The notes beneath the pieces were generated by a model. That model searched no databases and was not told where the DNA came from. It saw only the letters and a list, made by a program, of their open reading frames with translations. From Poseidonibacter antarcticus (GTDB lineage: Bacteria > Campylobacterota > Campylobacteria > Campylobacterales > Arcobacteraceae), in contig NZ_RCWF01000005.1 in the NCBI RefSeq assembly GCF_003667345.1, positions 1 through 64,000 on the forward strand: a stretch of DNA of 64,000 nucleotides. Reading direction: 5' to 3'. Positions within the stretch are counted from its first letter, which is position 1. The number at the start of each line of letters is the position of its first letter. The position numbers were made by a program, and so were the translations under genes. Shown piece after piece: positions 45,432-54,035 of the stretch.

Positions 45432-46361
45432 TTAGATTAGGTTTAACTCTTCACTTATGTCTTTGATTAGTTTTGATAATGGGCGTTTGTGTAAATCTTC
45501 TTCTTTTTGATAGTTTCCTAATAAATATCTATAAATTTCATCTTCACTAAATCCAAAATTTTTTTCTAATTCTTCTATATATGACTTTGGATAATATGCT
45601 TTTTTCATAAGTAAATCAATAACTATATCTTTGTGTTGTTTGTATAGTTCATCTAGTTTAAAAGTTTCTATATTTTTATTACTATTTTTAAATTCTATTT
45701 CAAAACTATTTGTATCATATTTTTTACTATCAATTTGCGTAAAAGATATATCAGTAGGTTTGTATGTAAATTTAAAATCATTCTCCTTAATATCATAAGG
45801 GTTAATCAAATCATTACTAATTTTACTACTTTTTGTATGATTACAAATAGGACAACTAGGAATTAAGTTATAAAAACTCATAGCTAAAAAAGGATATATT
45901 GATTTTGGATAAAAATGGTCTATTTCAGGTCGTAATTTTCCACTATCTTCATCAACTGTAAAAGTATAATTTCTATTACAATAAGGACAAGTTTTTAAAT
46001 CTAAGGACTTTACAAATTCATAAGTATTATATTGAACTTTTCTACTTCCCCAATTATTATATTCTTTTTCAAAAATTTCATCTCTTATAATTTTATACAA
46101 AGGCTTCCAATCTTCTTTCTTTTGATTTTCAATTCCTATAGAGTTTTCATAATTATTCTTAAAATGATTAATATATACTTTTAATTGTTCATTATTCGCT
46201 TTTAAAATATCTTTTAAATTATTCTCAATATATTCTAAACAATTTTTATCTATGCTATTTAATCCTGTCTTATTTATTCCAATAATTAAATCTTTTAATT
46301 TTGAATAAGTTTGATTAATATGCTTATTCAAAAGTTCTTGATTAATATTAATTTTAATCAT
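45432..46361 (-). CDS. ptuB: HNH endonuclease, PtuB-like (Septu)
   Basis: 309 residues. The N-terminal half is helical; the centre is a zinc-stapled HNH domain: CPYC at 125-128, the metal-binding D148-H149 in RPEIDHFYPKS, N165 and CPIC at 170-173. This layout matches the HNH proteins of Septu (PtuB), also found as effectors of Ec78-type retrons. No reverse transcriptase is nearby, favouring Septu. It overlaps the ATPase gene by eight bases. Nuclease action on phage or host nucleic acid is inferred from the family. Confidence 0.78.
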   Translation of the reverse strand: MIKININQELLNKHINQTYSKLKDLIIGINKTGLNSIDKNCLEYIENNLKDILKANNEQLKVYINHFKNNYENSIGIENQKKEDWKPLYKIIRDEIFEKEYNNWGSRKVQYNTYEFVKSLDLKTCPYCNRNYTFTVDEDSGKLRPEIDHFYPKSIYPFLAMSFYNLIPSCPICNHTKSSKISNDLINPYDIKENDFKFTYKPTDISFTQIDSKKYDTNSFEIEFKNSNKNIETFKLDELYKQHKDIVIDLLMKKAYYPKSYIEELEKNFGFSEDEIYRYLLGNYQKEEDLHKRPLSKLIKDISEELNLI

Positions 46362-47856
46362 TTCTTAACTTCTTTAATTCTTCTTCTAATTGTTTTATTT
46401 TTTCTTCTTTAGAGATAGGAAATCTTTCATCATACATTCTTAAAAGTTTTTCTCTTAAAAAGTCTTCTCCTATTATTTTAATAATAGGCTTTATTTGATT
46501 TATTGGTATATCGATAAATTTATTTTTACCATTAAGAAAGTTTAATATTTTAGATATCTTATTTTTTGCAAACTCACCCATAAGTCCATCTTTCATAAAA
46601 AATCCATGAGAAAGTAAAGTATGAATATTTGCTCCAAAAGTTTGTTGATTATCTTCAAAAGGATAAACTTGTTTTCCTTTTTCTAAGAAAATTACATTTT
46701 CTTTTGGTAAATCTGAAAGGATGAATGGAGAATGTGATGTTATTATCAAGTGAATATCTTTTTTATAATTCTTATAAATGTTTAATAATTGATTTACATA
46801 CTTTTTCTGCCAATTTGGATGTAAAGTTGTATCTGGTTCATCAATTAGAAAAAAAGCATTTTCTTTTCCTTTAGATTTTGAATGATTTTTATTAATATAC
46901 ATCAACAGTAAAAAATGATTATAGAAATTTCTTTCTCCTTGCGAAAACTCACTAAAACTTATATCTTTTTCATTATAAAAATCAATATCTAAGTACTCTT
47001 GTATTGCCAATTCAAAAAATATCTTTATTTCATCTAAATTATTTACAAATATTTTTTGATTATATTTTAATTTAATAAATAAATCTTTTTTTTCTTTTAA
47101 TTTATTAATTATGTCAATATCTATTTCTTCATTAGTTAAACTTTCAATAATTTCATCAATCTTTAAATTACTATTACTCATATCTAAATTTGAAATTTTC
47201 ATATAAATTGGTCTAAAAAAAACATTTAAACTAATTAATTCATCTCTTAAGATATATATTAAAAAATTTGAAATATGTTTATATTTTTCAATATTAAAAA
47301 TCTTATTGTTATTTTCAAGATACTCTTTTTTAAATGAGAATCCATAATTTGTCAAATCATCAAAGAATTTAAGTATATCTTTGTCTTTAAAATTTTCTTT
47401 TGCAAAATCAGTATCATAGATTATTGTTCTAAGTTCATATTTCTTTTCAATATTATCAATATCTGCATATAATGTATAATTAACTTTTTCATAATTATTA
47501 TTAAGAATAATTATATGTTTTTTAGTATTTAAATTTAACAATATATATTCTTCATTCTTATAAAAAAGAAGAAATACTATATTATCATTTATTGTTGATT
47601 TTGGACCATAAGGTAATAATTCTAAAATACTACTCTTTCCACTCCCATTTTCACCAACAATAGCAGTCACATTTATATTATCAGGAAAGATACTCACATA
47701 ATCTTTTTTTTCTTTTATGATTAATTCACAATTATCTTTTAATTTTCCTTCATCATCATATTCATCTTTAAACTCACACTCAAACCTAGGCGAAAAATTA
47801 AATCCTTGTTTATGTATATTTTTATAATCCTCAACCCATAAATAAACTAATTCCAT
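46354..47856 (-). CDS. ptuA: AAA/ABC-type ATPase, PtuA-like (Septu)
   Basis: 500 residues. Walker A is GENGSGKSS (68-76), the signature is SQGER (about 305) and Walker B is FFLIDEPDTTLHP (about 335), followed by the switch histidine in ITSHSPF. This is the OLD/RecF-like ABC ATPase type used in Septu PtuA. A charged helix (EEKIKQLEEELKKL) closes the protein. It is the first gene of a two-gene unit with ptuB. Its insert between Walker A and signature is long and AT-rich, with no recognised domain. Flanking genes are unrelated, fitting an accessory cassette. Confidence 0.78.
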   Translation of the reverse strand: MELVYLWVEDYKNIHKQGFNFSPRFECEFKDEYDDEGKLKDNCELIIKEKKDYVSIFPDNINVTAIVGENGSGKSSILELLPYGPKSTINDNIVFLLFYKNEEYILLNLNTKKHIIILNNNYEKVNYTLYADIDNIEKKYELRTIIYDTDFAKENFKDKDILKFFDDLTNYGFSFKKEYLENNNKIFNIEKYKHISNFLIYILRDELISLNVFFRPIYMKISNLDMSNSNLKIDEIIESLTNEEIDIDIINKLKEKKDLFIKLKYNQKIFVNNLDEIKIFFELAIQEYLDIDFYNEKDISFSEFSQGERNFYNHFLLLMYINKNHSKSKGKENAFFLIDEPDTTLHPNWQKKYVNQLLNIYKNYKKDIHLIITSHSPFILSDLPKENVIFLEKGKQVYPFEDNQQTFGANIHTLLSHGFFMKDGLMGEFAKNKISKILNFLNGKNKFIDIPINQIKPIIKIIGEDFLREKLLRMYDERFPISKEEKIKQLEEELKKLRND

Positions 47857-47981
47857 ATAAACTCTTTATCATCATTTTTATTATTAATATAATAGTTAAA
47901 TAGTTATTTAATCAAGTTTAACACACAAAAAGCACCACCTTTTAGACTTATATTTGTATAATTATACAAAGGAATTATCAT

Positions 47982-48488
47982 ATGAATATAATGGAAACAG
48001 ATAGATTAATTTTAAGAACTACAATACTTCAAGATACAAATGATTTATATAAACAAGTATTTTCTAATGATGATGTTGTAAAGTTTACTTTTGGAAGTGA
48101 TGGTTTAAATATTGATAAGACAAGAGATTTTATAAAGAACAATTGTAATTTTGATAAAAAACTTGGATTATCCACATTAGTAGAAAAGACTAGTGGAAAA
48201 ATTATTGGTCTTGCTGGAAATATAGAATGTAATTACTTAGAAAAGAAAGATTATGAGTTTGGGTTTATATTAGGAAAAGAGTTTTGGGGCAAAGGATATG
48301 CAACAGAAATAGGTAAGGCACAAATTAATTTTATACAAAATAAGTTAAAAGCAAAAAGAGTCTTAGCCTTAGTACATAAAGACAATATAGCTTCAATCAA
48401 AACAATTAAAAAACTTGGTTTAAGTTATTTAACAACAGTGTCAACAAATGGTAGAGGAAACAGAGAAATATATATAAAAAACTTTTAA
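47982..48488 (+). CDS. GNAT acetyltransferase, RimJ/RimL-like
   Basis: 168 residues with the RimL-type layout: METDRLILRTTILQDTNDLY, GFILGKEFWGKGYATEIGKA (acetyl-CoA loop) and VHKDNIASIKTIKKLGL. Substrate not predictable; alternatives include antibiotic or peptide N-acetylation. It diverges from the Septu-like pair. Confidence 0.8.
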   Translation: MNIMETDRLILRTTILQDTNDLYKQVFSNDDVVKFTFGSDGLNIDKTRDFIKNNCNFDKKLGLSTLVEKTSGKIIGLAGNIECNYLEKKDYEFGFILGKEFWGKGYATEIGKAQINFIQNKLKAKRVLALVHKDNIASIKTIKKLGLSYLTTVSTNGRGNREIYIKNF

Positions 48489-48729
48489 TAAAAACTAAAA
48501 AATATAATACCCTAACTCTTTTACTTAACATTAAAATATCTTTTTAACTCTTACTTTTAGAGCAATTTTTACTAATGAAAAACTTGTTCCAAAATGTTAT
48601 TTTTTCAAAACTACTTTAATTTCAAAGCTTAGATAAAAGAAATTAAAGACATAATATTAAATATTAAAAAGATAGAATATGATTTAAAAATTGATGAAGA
48701 ATTCAAATAATTTATTAAGGGGAACGTAG
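48489..48729 (+). other. Gene-free stretch with a possible coding remnant
   Basis: A 241-base gap between the acetyltransferase and the binding-protein gene. Codons 48633-48710 give 25 residues ending KKIEYDLKIDEEFK and a stop, which reads like the tail of a lost gene but has no start codon context. The last 15 bases hold AGGGGAACG, the ribosome site of the next gene. No clear promoter. Confidence 0.3.
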
Positions 48730-49518
48730 ATGAAAAGTTTAAAAAAAACAGTAGGTATAGCAGTATTTAGTTTAAGCATACTATTTCCACTACATTTGTT
48801 TTCAGATACGTTAAAAATAGCTACAGATGAATGGTGTCCTTATGATTGTTTGAAAGGACAAAATGATGGAAAGGTTGGTTATTTAGGTGATTTATTAGTT
48901 GAAACTATGAAAGCAAGAGGTCATAAAGTTGAGTTTGTAGAGGTTAATTATACTCGTGGTTTAGAATTGGTTCGAGAGGGGAAATTAGATGGTACGATGG
49001 CTTGTTTTAGAGAAGAAGCACCTGATTTTATTTTTCCAGATTTTCCACTTGGAAAAAGTAACAGCACCTTTTTTACCCTTAAAAACTCTTCTTGGAAATA
49101 TACAGGAACCCAATCACTTAAACAAGCTAATATGATCGGCGTGATTGATGGTTATGATTATGTTGATCCAACTGTGATGGAGTATCTTAATAAAAAACCA
49201 AATAATGTTTTAGCAATGAAAGGTGAAAAACCATTAGAAAGATTGTTAGAGATGTTAATTAGTGGCAGAATAACTACTATTGTTGAAGATAAAAGCGTTT
49301 TGGAATATAAAATCACACAAATGGGTAAAGCAGATTTAATAAAAGTCTCTGGAGTAACAAACGCAGTTATTGATGTTTTTGCTAGTTTCTCACCAAAGAA
49401 AAAGAGCTCAAAAGAGTATGCTAAGATTCTTTCAGAAGAAACTATAAAAATGCGAGAAGATGGGCGGTTGCAAATTCTTTTAGACAAATATGGAATTAAA
49501 GACTGGCAATCTAAGTAA
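48730..49518 (+). CDS. Periplasmic substrate-binding protein, family 3, no transporter
   Basis: 262 residues: signal peptide (about 1-26, ending LFS) then an SBP_bac_3 domain beginning LKIATDEWCPYDCLKGQNDGK, with VGYLGDLLVETMKARGH and REGKLDGTMACF. Two cysteines in WCPYDC may form a disulfide. No permease or ATPase adjoins; the next gene, ten bases on, is a membrane diguanylate cyclase. This suggests a receptor role rather than uptake, which is inference. AGGGG precedes the ATG. Confidence 0.82.
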   Translation: MKSLKKTVGIAVFSLSILFPLHLFSDTLKIATDEWCPYDCLKGQNDGKVGYLGDLLVETMKARGHKVEFVEVNYTRGLELVREGKLDGTMACFREEAPDFIFPDFPLGKSNSTFFTLKNSSWKYTGTQSLKQANMIGVIDGYDYVDPTVMEYLNKKPNNVLAMKGEKPLERLLEMLISGRITTIVEDKSVLEYKITQMGKADLIKVSGVTNAVIDVFASFSPKKKSSKEYAKILSEETIKMREDGRLQILLDKYGIKDWQSK

Positions 49519-49528
49519 AAATTTGATT

Positions 49529-50773
49529 ATGAACTCTCTATTAAAACGTTTTCGCCAAAGTATTGCTTTACATCTATTGACTACGATTTTTGGCTTTTAT
49601 TTTTTAGTTGCAGTGGTGGTAACAGTTGTTCAACTTTATAAAGAGTATGAAGATACTAAAATTAATTTTTATAAAGAGATTCAAACCTTACCAGCTACTT
49701 TTAATCGAGGTATTATAGACTCAGTTTGGACTTACAATAATGAATTATTGCAATCTATTTTACTTGGTATGTACAATTTGCCAATAATAGTTGGGATTAA
49801 AGTTGAATCTCTTGATCATAAAATGGATTTACAAATTGGAACTGTACTCAATGAAAAAGATGAAATAACTTATTATGATTCTTCAGGAAGAGTAACGGAA
49901 CAAAAAGAGTTTGGTTTTGGTACTGATACATTATTTAAACATGAATTCCCCCTGCAATATCAAGGAACAAGTTTTGATCATAAAATACCTTTAGGTCAAG
50001 TTACATTATACTCTAATAATCAATTGGTATTTGATCGGGTTAAATATGGTTTTATTCTTATTTTAATCAATTCCATCATTAAAACAATTGCACTTTGGTT
50101 TATTATCTTTTATTTTATAAAAAAATATCTAGGACAACCTTTGAAAGAGTTTACAACTAAAATACGTGAACAGGATGTGCAGTCTCCTCAAGCTATTGAT
50201 TTAAACCTTCATTGGACAGATACAAATGAACTCTTAATATTAAAAGATAGTTATAACCATATGATTCAACGTTTAAATGAGCACAAGCTCCTTAGCATTA
50301 CAGATAAGCTTACTGGACTATTCAACAGGCTAAAACTTGATGAATCACTTAATAATGAGTTTAATCGTAGTAATCGCTTCAAAAGAAGTTTCGGTATCAT
50401 CATTATAGATATTGATTATTTCAAAAGGGTCAATGATACCTATGGTCATCAAGTTGGAGATCAAGTACTTATTCAATTTGCCAAAATACTTAAAGAAAAT
50501 ATACGTAAAGTTGATATTTTAGGACGCTGGGGTGGGGAAGAGTTTATGATAATATGTCCAGAAACTAATTTTCAGGGTACTATAAAACTAGCTCAATCAC
50601 TTCGTAAAATAATTAGCAAATATGATTTTCCAAACATTGGAAATTTTAGTGCAAGCTTTGGAGTATCTATCTATAATAATGATGAAAATATAGATAAAGT
50701 TATTGCACGTGCTGATAATGCTTTATATAAAGCAAAAGAGAATGGTAGAAATAGAGTTGAAGGTAAGCAATAG
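49529..50773 (+). CDS. Membrane diguanylate cyclase with periplasmic domain
   Basis: 414 residues from ATG 49529 (an in-frame ATG at 49490 lies inside the previous gene). Membrane segments at about 13-35 and 170-192 enclose a periplasmic domain of roughly 135 residues with GIIDSVWTYNNELLQSILLG. A linker with HAMP-like features leads to a GGDEF domain (about 250-414): RWGGEEF active site and, five residues before it, RKVD, an inhibitory RxxD site. It should make cyclic di-GMP with product feedback. The adjacent binding protein is its likely periplasmic partner. Confidence 0.87.
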   Translation: MNSLLKRFRQSIALHLLTTIFGFYFLVAVVVTVVQLYKEYEDTKINFYKEIQTLPATFNRGIIDSVWTYNNELLQSILLGMYNLPIIVGIKVESLDHKMDLQIGTVLNEKDEITYYDSSGRVTEQKEFGFGTDTLFKHEFPLQYQGTSFDHKIPLGQVTLYSNNQLVFDRVKYGFILILINSIIKTIALWFIIFYFIKKYLGQPLKEFTTKIREQDVQSPQAIDLNLHWTDTNELLILKDSYNHMIQRLNEHKLLSITDKLTGLFNRLKLDESLNNEFNRSNRFKRSFGIIIIDIDYFKRVNDTYGHQVGDQVLIQFAKILKENIRKVDILGRWGGEEFMIICPETNFQGTIKLAQSLRKIISKYDFPNIGNFSASFGVSIYNNDENIDKVIARADNALYKAKENGRNRVEGKQ

Positions 50774-50804
50774 TTATATATAACCTCTTATAAGCGAAGT
50801 ATTA

Positions 50805-51683
50805 TTATTTAGCAATATTTTCAAATGCAAATTTTCTAAAGGATTCAAAGATAATATTCTTGAATTTATTTTTGTGATAAATCATATACGTATTTCTTTC
50901 AAACTTCATATTAATAATATCAATTTTGTATAATTTATTAGAACGAATTTCGGTTTCCACACTTTTCGCTGGTAAAATAGAAATTGCATTTTTATGCTTT
51001 ATGAGTAGTTCCTTTATAGATACTGTATGTTCAAGTGCCAATGTGATATTTAGATCTGATTTCACATCTCCTAAATAATCAAAAAAAGTTTGAGTAACTG
51101 CTGAAGATATTTCTCTTACTATCCATTCTTTATCAAATAATTGATCAATATAAAAACTTTTTTCTATAAGAGATTTATCTGAACTCACAACAATAAGTTC
51201 ATCTTTATAAAGTAATTCCTTTACAATATCTTTATCAAAAAGTTCAAATTCAATAAATCCAATGTCCACTTTACCTTCATTAATCAAAGAGATAATATGA
51301 TTAGGTTCTGGATATAAATGAGTAATATTTATATCCTTATATAGTTTCTTATAATCATATAGAACATCAGCTAAAACATAGGCGCCTATTGTGTTTGAAG
51401 CTGCAACATTAATATTTCCCGAAAATTTATTCTGGATAAATCTTTCTTCAAATCCTTTTAATTGTAATAATATAGGAGTAACTTCTTCATATAATGCTCT
51501 ACCCCTTTCATTTATGATTAATTTTTTACTTATTCTATCGAACAACTTTTCATTAAATTCTTCTTCAATTGATTTGATAGCCATAGAAATACTTGGTTGA
51601 GTTAAATTCATTTTTTCAGAAACTTTTGTTAATTTTAATAATTTTGCAACGTTTACAAATATATCCATCTCTCTTATTGTCAT
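50805..51683 (-). CDS. LysR-family transcriptional regulator
   Basis: 292 residues: winged-helix N domain (MTIREMDIFVNVAKLLKLTKVSEKMNLTQPSISMAIKSIE) and a LysR substrate-binding domain. ATG 51683 gives the usual family start; TTG at 51698 is the alternative. It lies at the downstream end of the importer/ureohydrolase operon on the same strand, with its own AT-rich promoter region. It probably controls that operon in response to the transported compound. Confidence 0.87.
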   Translation of the reverse strand: MTIREMDIFVNVAKLLKLTKVSEKMNLTQPSISMAIKSIEEEFNEKLFDRISKKLIINERGRALYEEVTPILLQLKGFEERFIQNKFSGNINVAASNTIGAYVLADVLYDYKKLYKDINITHLYPEPNHIISLINEGKVDIGFIEFELFDKDIVKELLYKDELIVVSSDKSLIEKSFYIDQLFDKEWIVREISSAVTQTFFDYLGDVKSDLNITLALEHTVSIKELLIKHKNAISILPAKSVETEIRSNKLYKIDIINMKFERNTYMIYHKNKFKNIIFESFRKFAFENIAK

Positions 51684-51709
51684 TTTTAGTTTATCCAATT
51701 TTGGTCTTT

Positions 51710-51772
51710 TATAATATATTATATTACCAAAATAATGTGAGGTCTATATACTATATAGTTGTATATATATTA
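51710..51772. promoter_or_regulatory. AT-palindromes upstream of the LysR gene
   Basis: TATAATATATTATA (51710-51723) is a perfect palindrome and could include the lysR -10. Some 20 bases further, at about 51746-51772, lies an alternating tract containing CTATATAGTTGTATATATA. In reverse complement it resembles the TATATAAACTATACA motif ahead of the importer operon. Autoregulation by the LysR protein is inferred. Confidence 0.35.
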
Positions 51773-51810
51773 TACAGAGTAAAATGGATGAGTAAAGTTA
51801 GAGAAGTAGA

Positions 51811-51838
51811 AGAGAACAATACTTTGTTATTGCTCTCT
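51811..51838 (-). terminator. Terminator of the importer/ureohydrolase operon
   Basis: AGAGAACAATA (51811-51821) opposes TATTGCTCTCT (51828-51838). On the minus-strand RNA the single mismatch becomes a G-U pair, giving an 11-bp stem, followed by a pyrimidine-rich stretch. It lies 55 bases past the stop of the ATPase gene. Confidence 0.65.
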
Positions 51839-51892
51839 TTATTCAAATGGTTTTGTTATTAAAAAAATGGTTTATAACGCATTATGGAAAAA

Positions 51893-52684
51893 CTATACAA
51901 TTCCACTATTTCGTTCAGACCATGTGCTTAAAAAACTTTTTAATTTTTCTGATTTTGGTTGGCTAAAAAGTATTTTTGGATTGCCTTGCTCTTCAATTAA
52001 ACCATTTGCAAGAAAGACAACCTTATCTGAAACTTTAGCTGCAAATCCCATTTCATGTGTCACTATTACCATAGTCATACCATCTTGAGCAAGTGATTGC
52101 ATTACTTTTAATACTTCACCTACTAACTCAGGATCAAGTGCTGAAGTAGGCTCATCAAATAACATAATTTTAGGCTCAGTACCTAATGCTCTTGCAATTG
52201 CAACACGTTGTTGTTGCCCACCTGATAATTGTTCTGGATAAGCATCCTTTTTATGTAACATATCCACTCTTGTAAGTACTTTTACTGCTCTTTCCTCGGC
52301 TTCTTTTTTACTTAAACGATTAACTCGTAATAGTGGAGACATAACATTTTCAATCACACTCATATGTGGCCATAGATTAAACTGTTGAAAAACCATACAA
52401 ACTTCTGCTAAATCTTCTTGTATAACATTACTTGGTAATAGTTCTAAATTACCTAAAGAATCCGAACCATAACCTATTAGTCTCCCATTTATTAATACCT
52501 CACCTCCATCGTACTGTTCAAGGAAGTTCATACATCTAAGCATTGTACTTTTCCCAGATCCCGATCCTCCAATAATACAAACCACTTCTCCATAATTGAT
52601 ATCGAGATTAATTCCTTTTAATACTTCGTTATCGCCAAAGTGCTTTTTTAAATTAATAAGTTTTATTGCTTTTTGTTGTGACAT
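51893..52684 (-). CDS. Polar amino-acid ABC transporter ATPase
   Basis: 263 residues of the HisP/GlnQ type: Walker [14 protein letters not shown], signature [15 protein letters not shown], Walker [21 protein letters not shown]. It carries a family-variable insert after residue 80 ([19 protein letters not shown]), as seen in HisP-like arginine/histidine ATPases. Last gene of the five-gene importer operon. Confidence 0.9.
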   Translation of the reverse strand: MSQQKAIKLINLKKHFGDNEVLKGINLDINYGEVVCIIGGSGSGKSTMLRCMNFLEQYDGGEVLINGRLIGYGSDSLGNLELLPSNVIQEDLAEVCMVFQQFNLWPHMSVIENVMSPLLRVNRLSKKEAEERAVKVLTRVDMLHKKDAYPEQLSGGQQQRVAIARALGTEPKIMLFDEPTSALDPELVGEVLKVMQSLAQDGMTMVIVTHEMGFAAKVSDKVVFLANGLIEEQGNPKILFSQPKSEKLKSFLSTWSERNSGIV

Positions 52685-52711
52685 GATTATAACTCCTTCT
52701 GAATTCTTAAA

Positions 52712-53377
52712 TTAGCTGCGTTGCAAATGAATAGTAGCTCGATTTTCACACCAAGAACCAATTTTTGCGACAATAAATGTAATACACCAGTAAGCTACAG
52801 CTAAAAACACATAAGGTTCAAGCATACTAAATGTTTCTGTTGCCATGGTAACTGCTGATGTTGTGAGTTCAGCTACTGTAATAATAGAAAGAATTGCAGA
52901 TTCTTTAATTAAAATGATAGTTTGATTAATACTTGGTGGTAAAATCAAACCCAACATCTGTGGTAGTTGAATATGTATCAAAATTTGGGCACGCGAATAA
53001 CCTAAATCTTCTGCTGCCTCAATATGTCCTTTAGGAATGCTTTCAAATCCTGAGCGAAATATTTCAGTAAAATAAGCTGCACCATATAAACTCAGACCTA
53101 AAATACCCACCTGTTCTGCTGTTAATTCTAATCCAATAAATGGACCACCATAATAGACTAAATAAACTTGAACAAGCAAAGGAGTACCTCTGAACACATT
53201 TAAATATATAGAATAAATCAAACGAGTAATAAGCAAATTAATTCTATTAATACGATAGAGTATTAATCCTCCAATAAGAGCCAAAAATATACCTATTGAG
53301 CAAATGTAAAGAGTAAATAAAAGTCCTTTAAGTAATAAAGGCCAATAAGTAATGTAAAGACTTAAATCCATTTTCAT
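52712..53377 (-). CDS. Polar amino-acid ABC transporter permease
   Basis: 221 residues with five membrane segments and the family loop HIEAAEDLGYSRAQILIHIQLPQMLGLILPP. It pairs with the permease encoded just upstream (six bases away). Both resemble HisM/HisQ-type subunits that carry basic amino acids and opines. Confidence 0.88.
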   Translation of the reverse strand: MKMDLSLYITYWPLLLKGLLFTLYICSIGIFLALIGGLILYRINRINLLITRLIYSIYLNVFRGTPLLVQVYLVYYGGPFIGLELTAEQVGILGLSLYGAAYFTEIFRSGFESIPKGHIEAAEDLGYSRAQILIHIQLPQMLGLILPPSINQTIILIKESAILSIITVAELTTSAVTMATETFSMLEPYVFLAVAYWCITFIVAKIGSWCENRATIHLQRS

Positions 53378-53383
53378 AATCTC

Positions 53384-54034
53384 CTAATGTGTTGTTAAAC
53401 GGGATTCGATATAACGTCCCAAAATTGTAATACAAGAAGTAAGGAGTAAATACAATACCGCTGCTGAAACAAAAAATTCAATTGGACGATAGGTTGTTGA
53501 TGAATAAACTTGCGTAATTCGCATTAAATCAGTTACTGCTATTGTTGAAATAAGTGCAGAGTTCTTAATGATATCAATCGTTTCATTGGTTAATGATGGC
53601 AGTGTTTTTCTTAATACTTGCGGTAATTCAATGTAATATAAACATTGAAAAGCTGTGTAACCATAGCTCCAAGCTGATTCTTTTTGACCGTGTGGGATTG
53701 ATTGAAATCCCCCACGTAAAATTTCAGCTTGGAATGCTGCTGTGTTCATTGATAATGCAATAATTGCAGCCAAAACTGATGGTATATTTATTCCCCAATA
53801 TGGTAAAAAATAAAAAACAATCGTCAATTGTACTAGGATAGGCGTCCCTCTTATTGCACTAATATAAAATCGGCAGATAAAATTAATGAAAGCATGAGAA
53901 GATAAACGACCTAGACATAAAAAAATACTAAATACAAATCCAATAAGAATCGATAGCAAGGATATCCAAGTGGTCATCCATAGCCCATTTAGTAAAGAAT
54001 CAGTATGTTCAAATACAACACTAAAATCGAACAT
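53384..54034 (-). CDS. Polar amino-acid ABC transporter permease
   Basis: 216 residues, five membrane segments, with the loop GQKESAWSYGYTAFQCLYYIELPQVLRKTLPSL. It starts one base after the ureohydrolase gene stops. It forms the heterodimeric channel with the following permease. Confidence 0.88.
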   Translation of the reverse strand: MFDFSVVFEHTDSLLNGLWMTTWISLLSILIGFVFSIFLCLGRLSSHAFINFICRFYISAIRGTPILVQLTIVFYFLPYWGINIPSVLAAIIALSMNTAAFQAEILRGGFQSIPHGQKESAWSYGYTAFQCLYYIELPQVLRKTLPSLTNETIDIIKNSALISTIAVTDLMRITQVYSSTTYRPIEFFVSAAVLYLLLTSCITILGRYIESRLTTH

Positions 54035-54035
54035 C

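Noticed and set aside
45432-47856. Retron with PtuAB effectors
   Set aside because: No reverse transcriptase gene or retron-type RNA is visible on either side.
51593-51862. Plus-strand ORF over the LysR promoter
   Set aside because: It covers the LysR N terminus in antisense and low-complexity TA-rich DNA, with no ribosome site.
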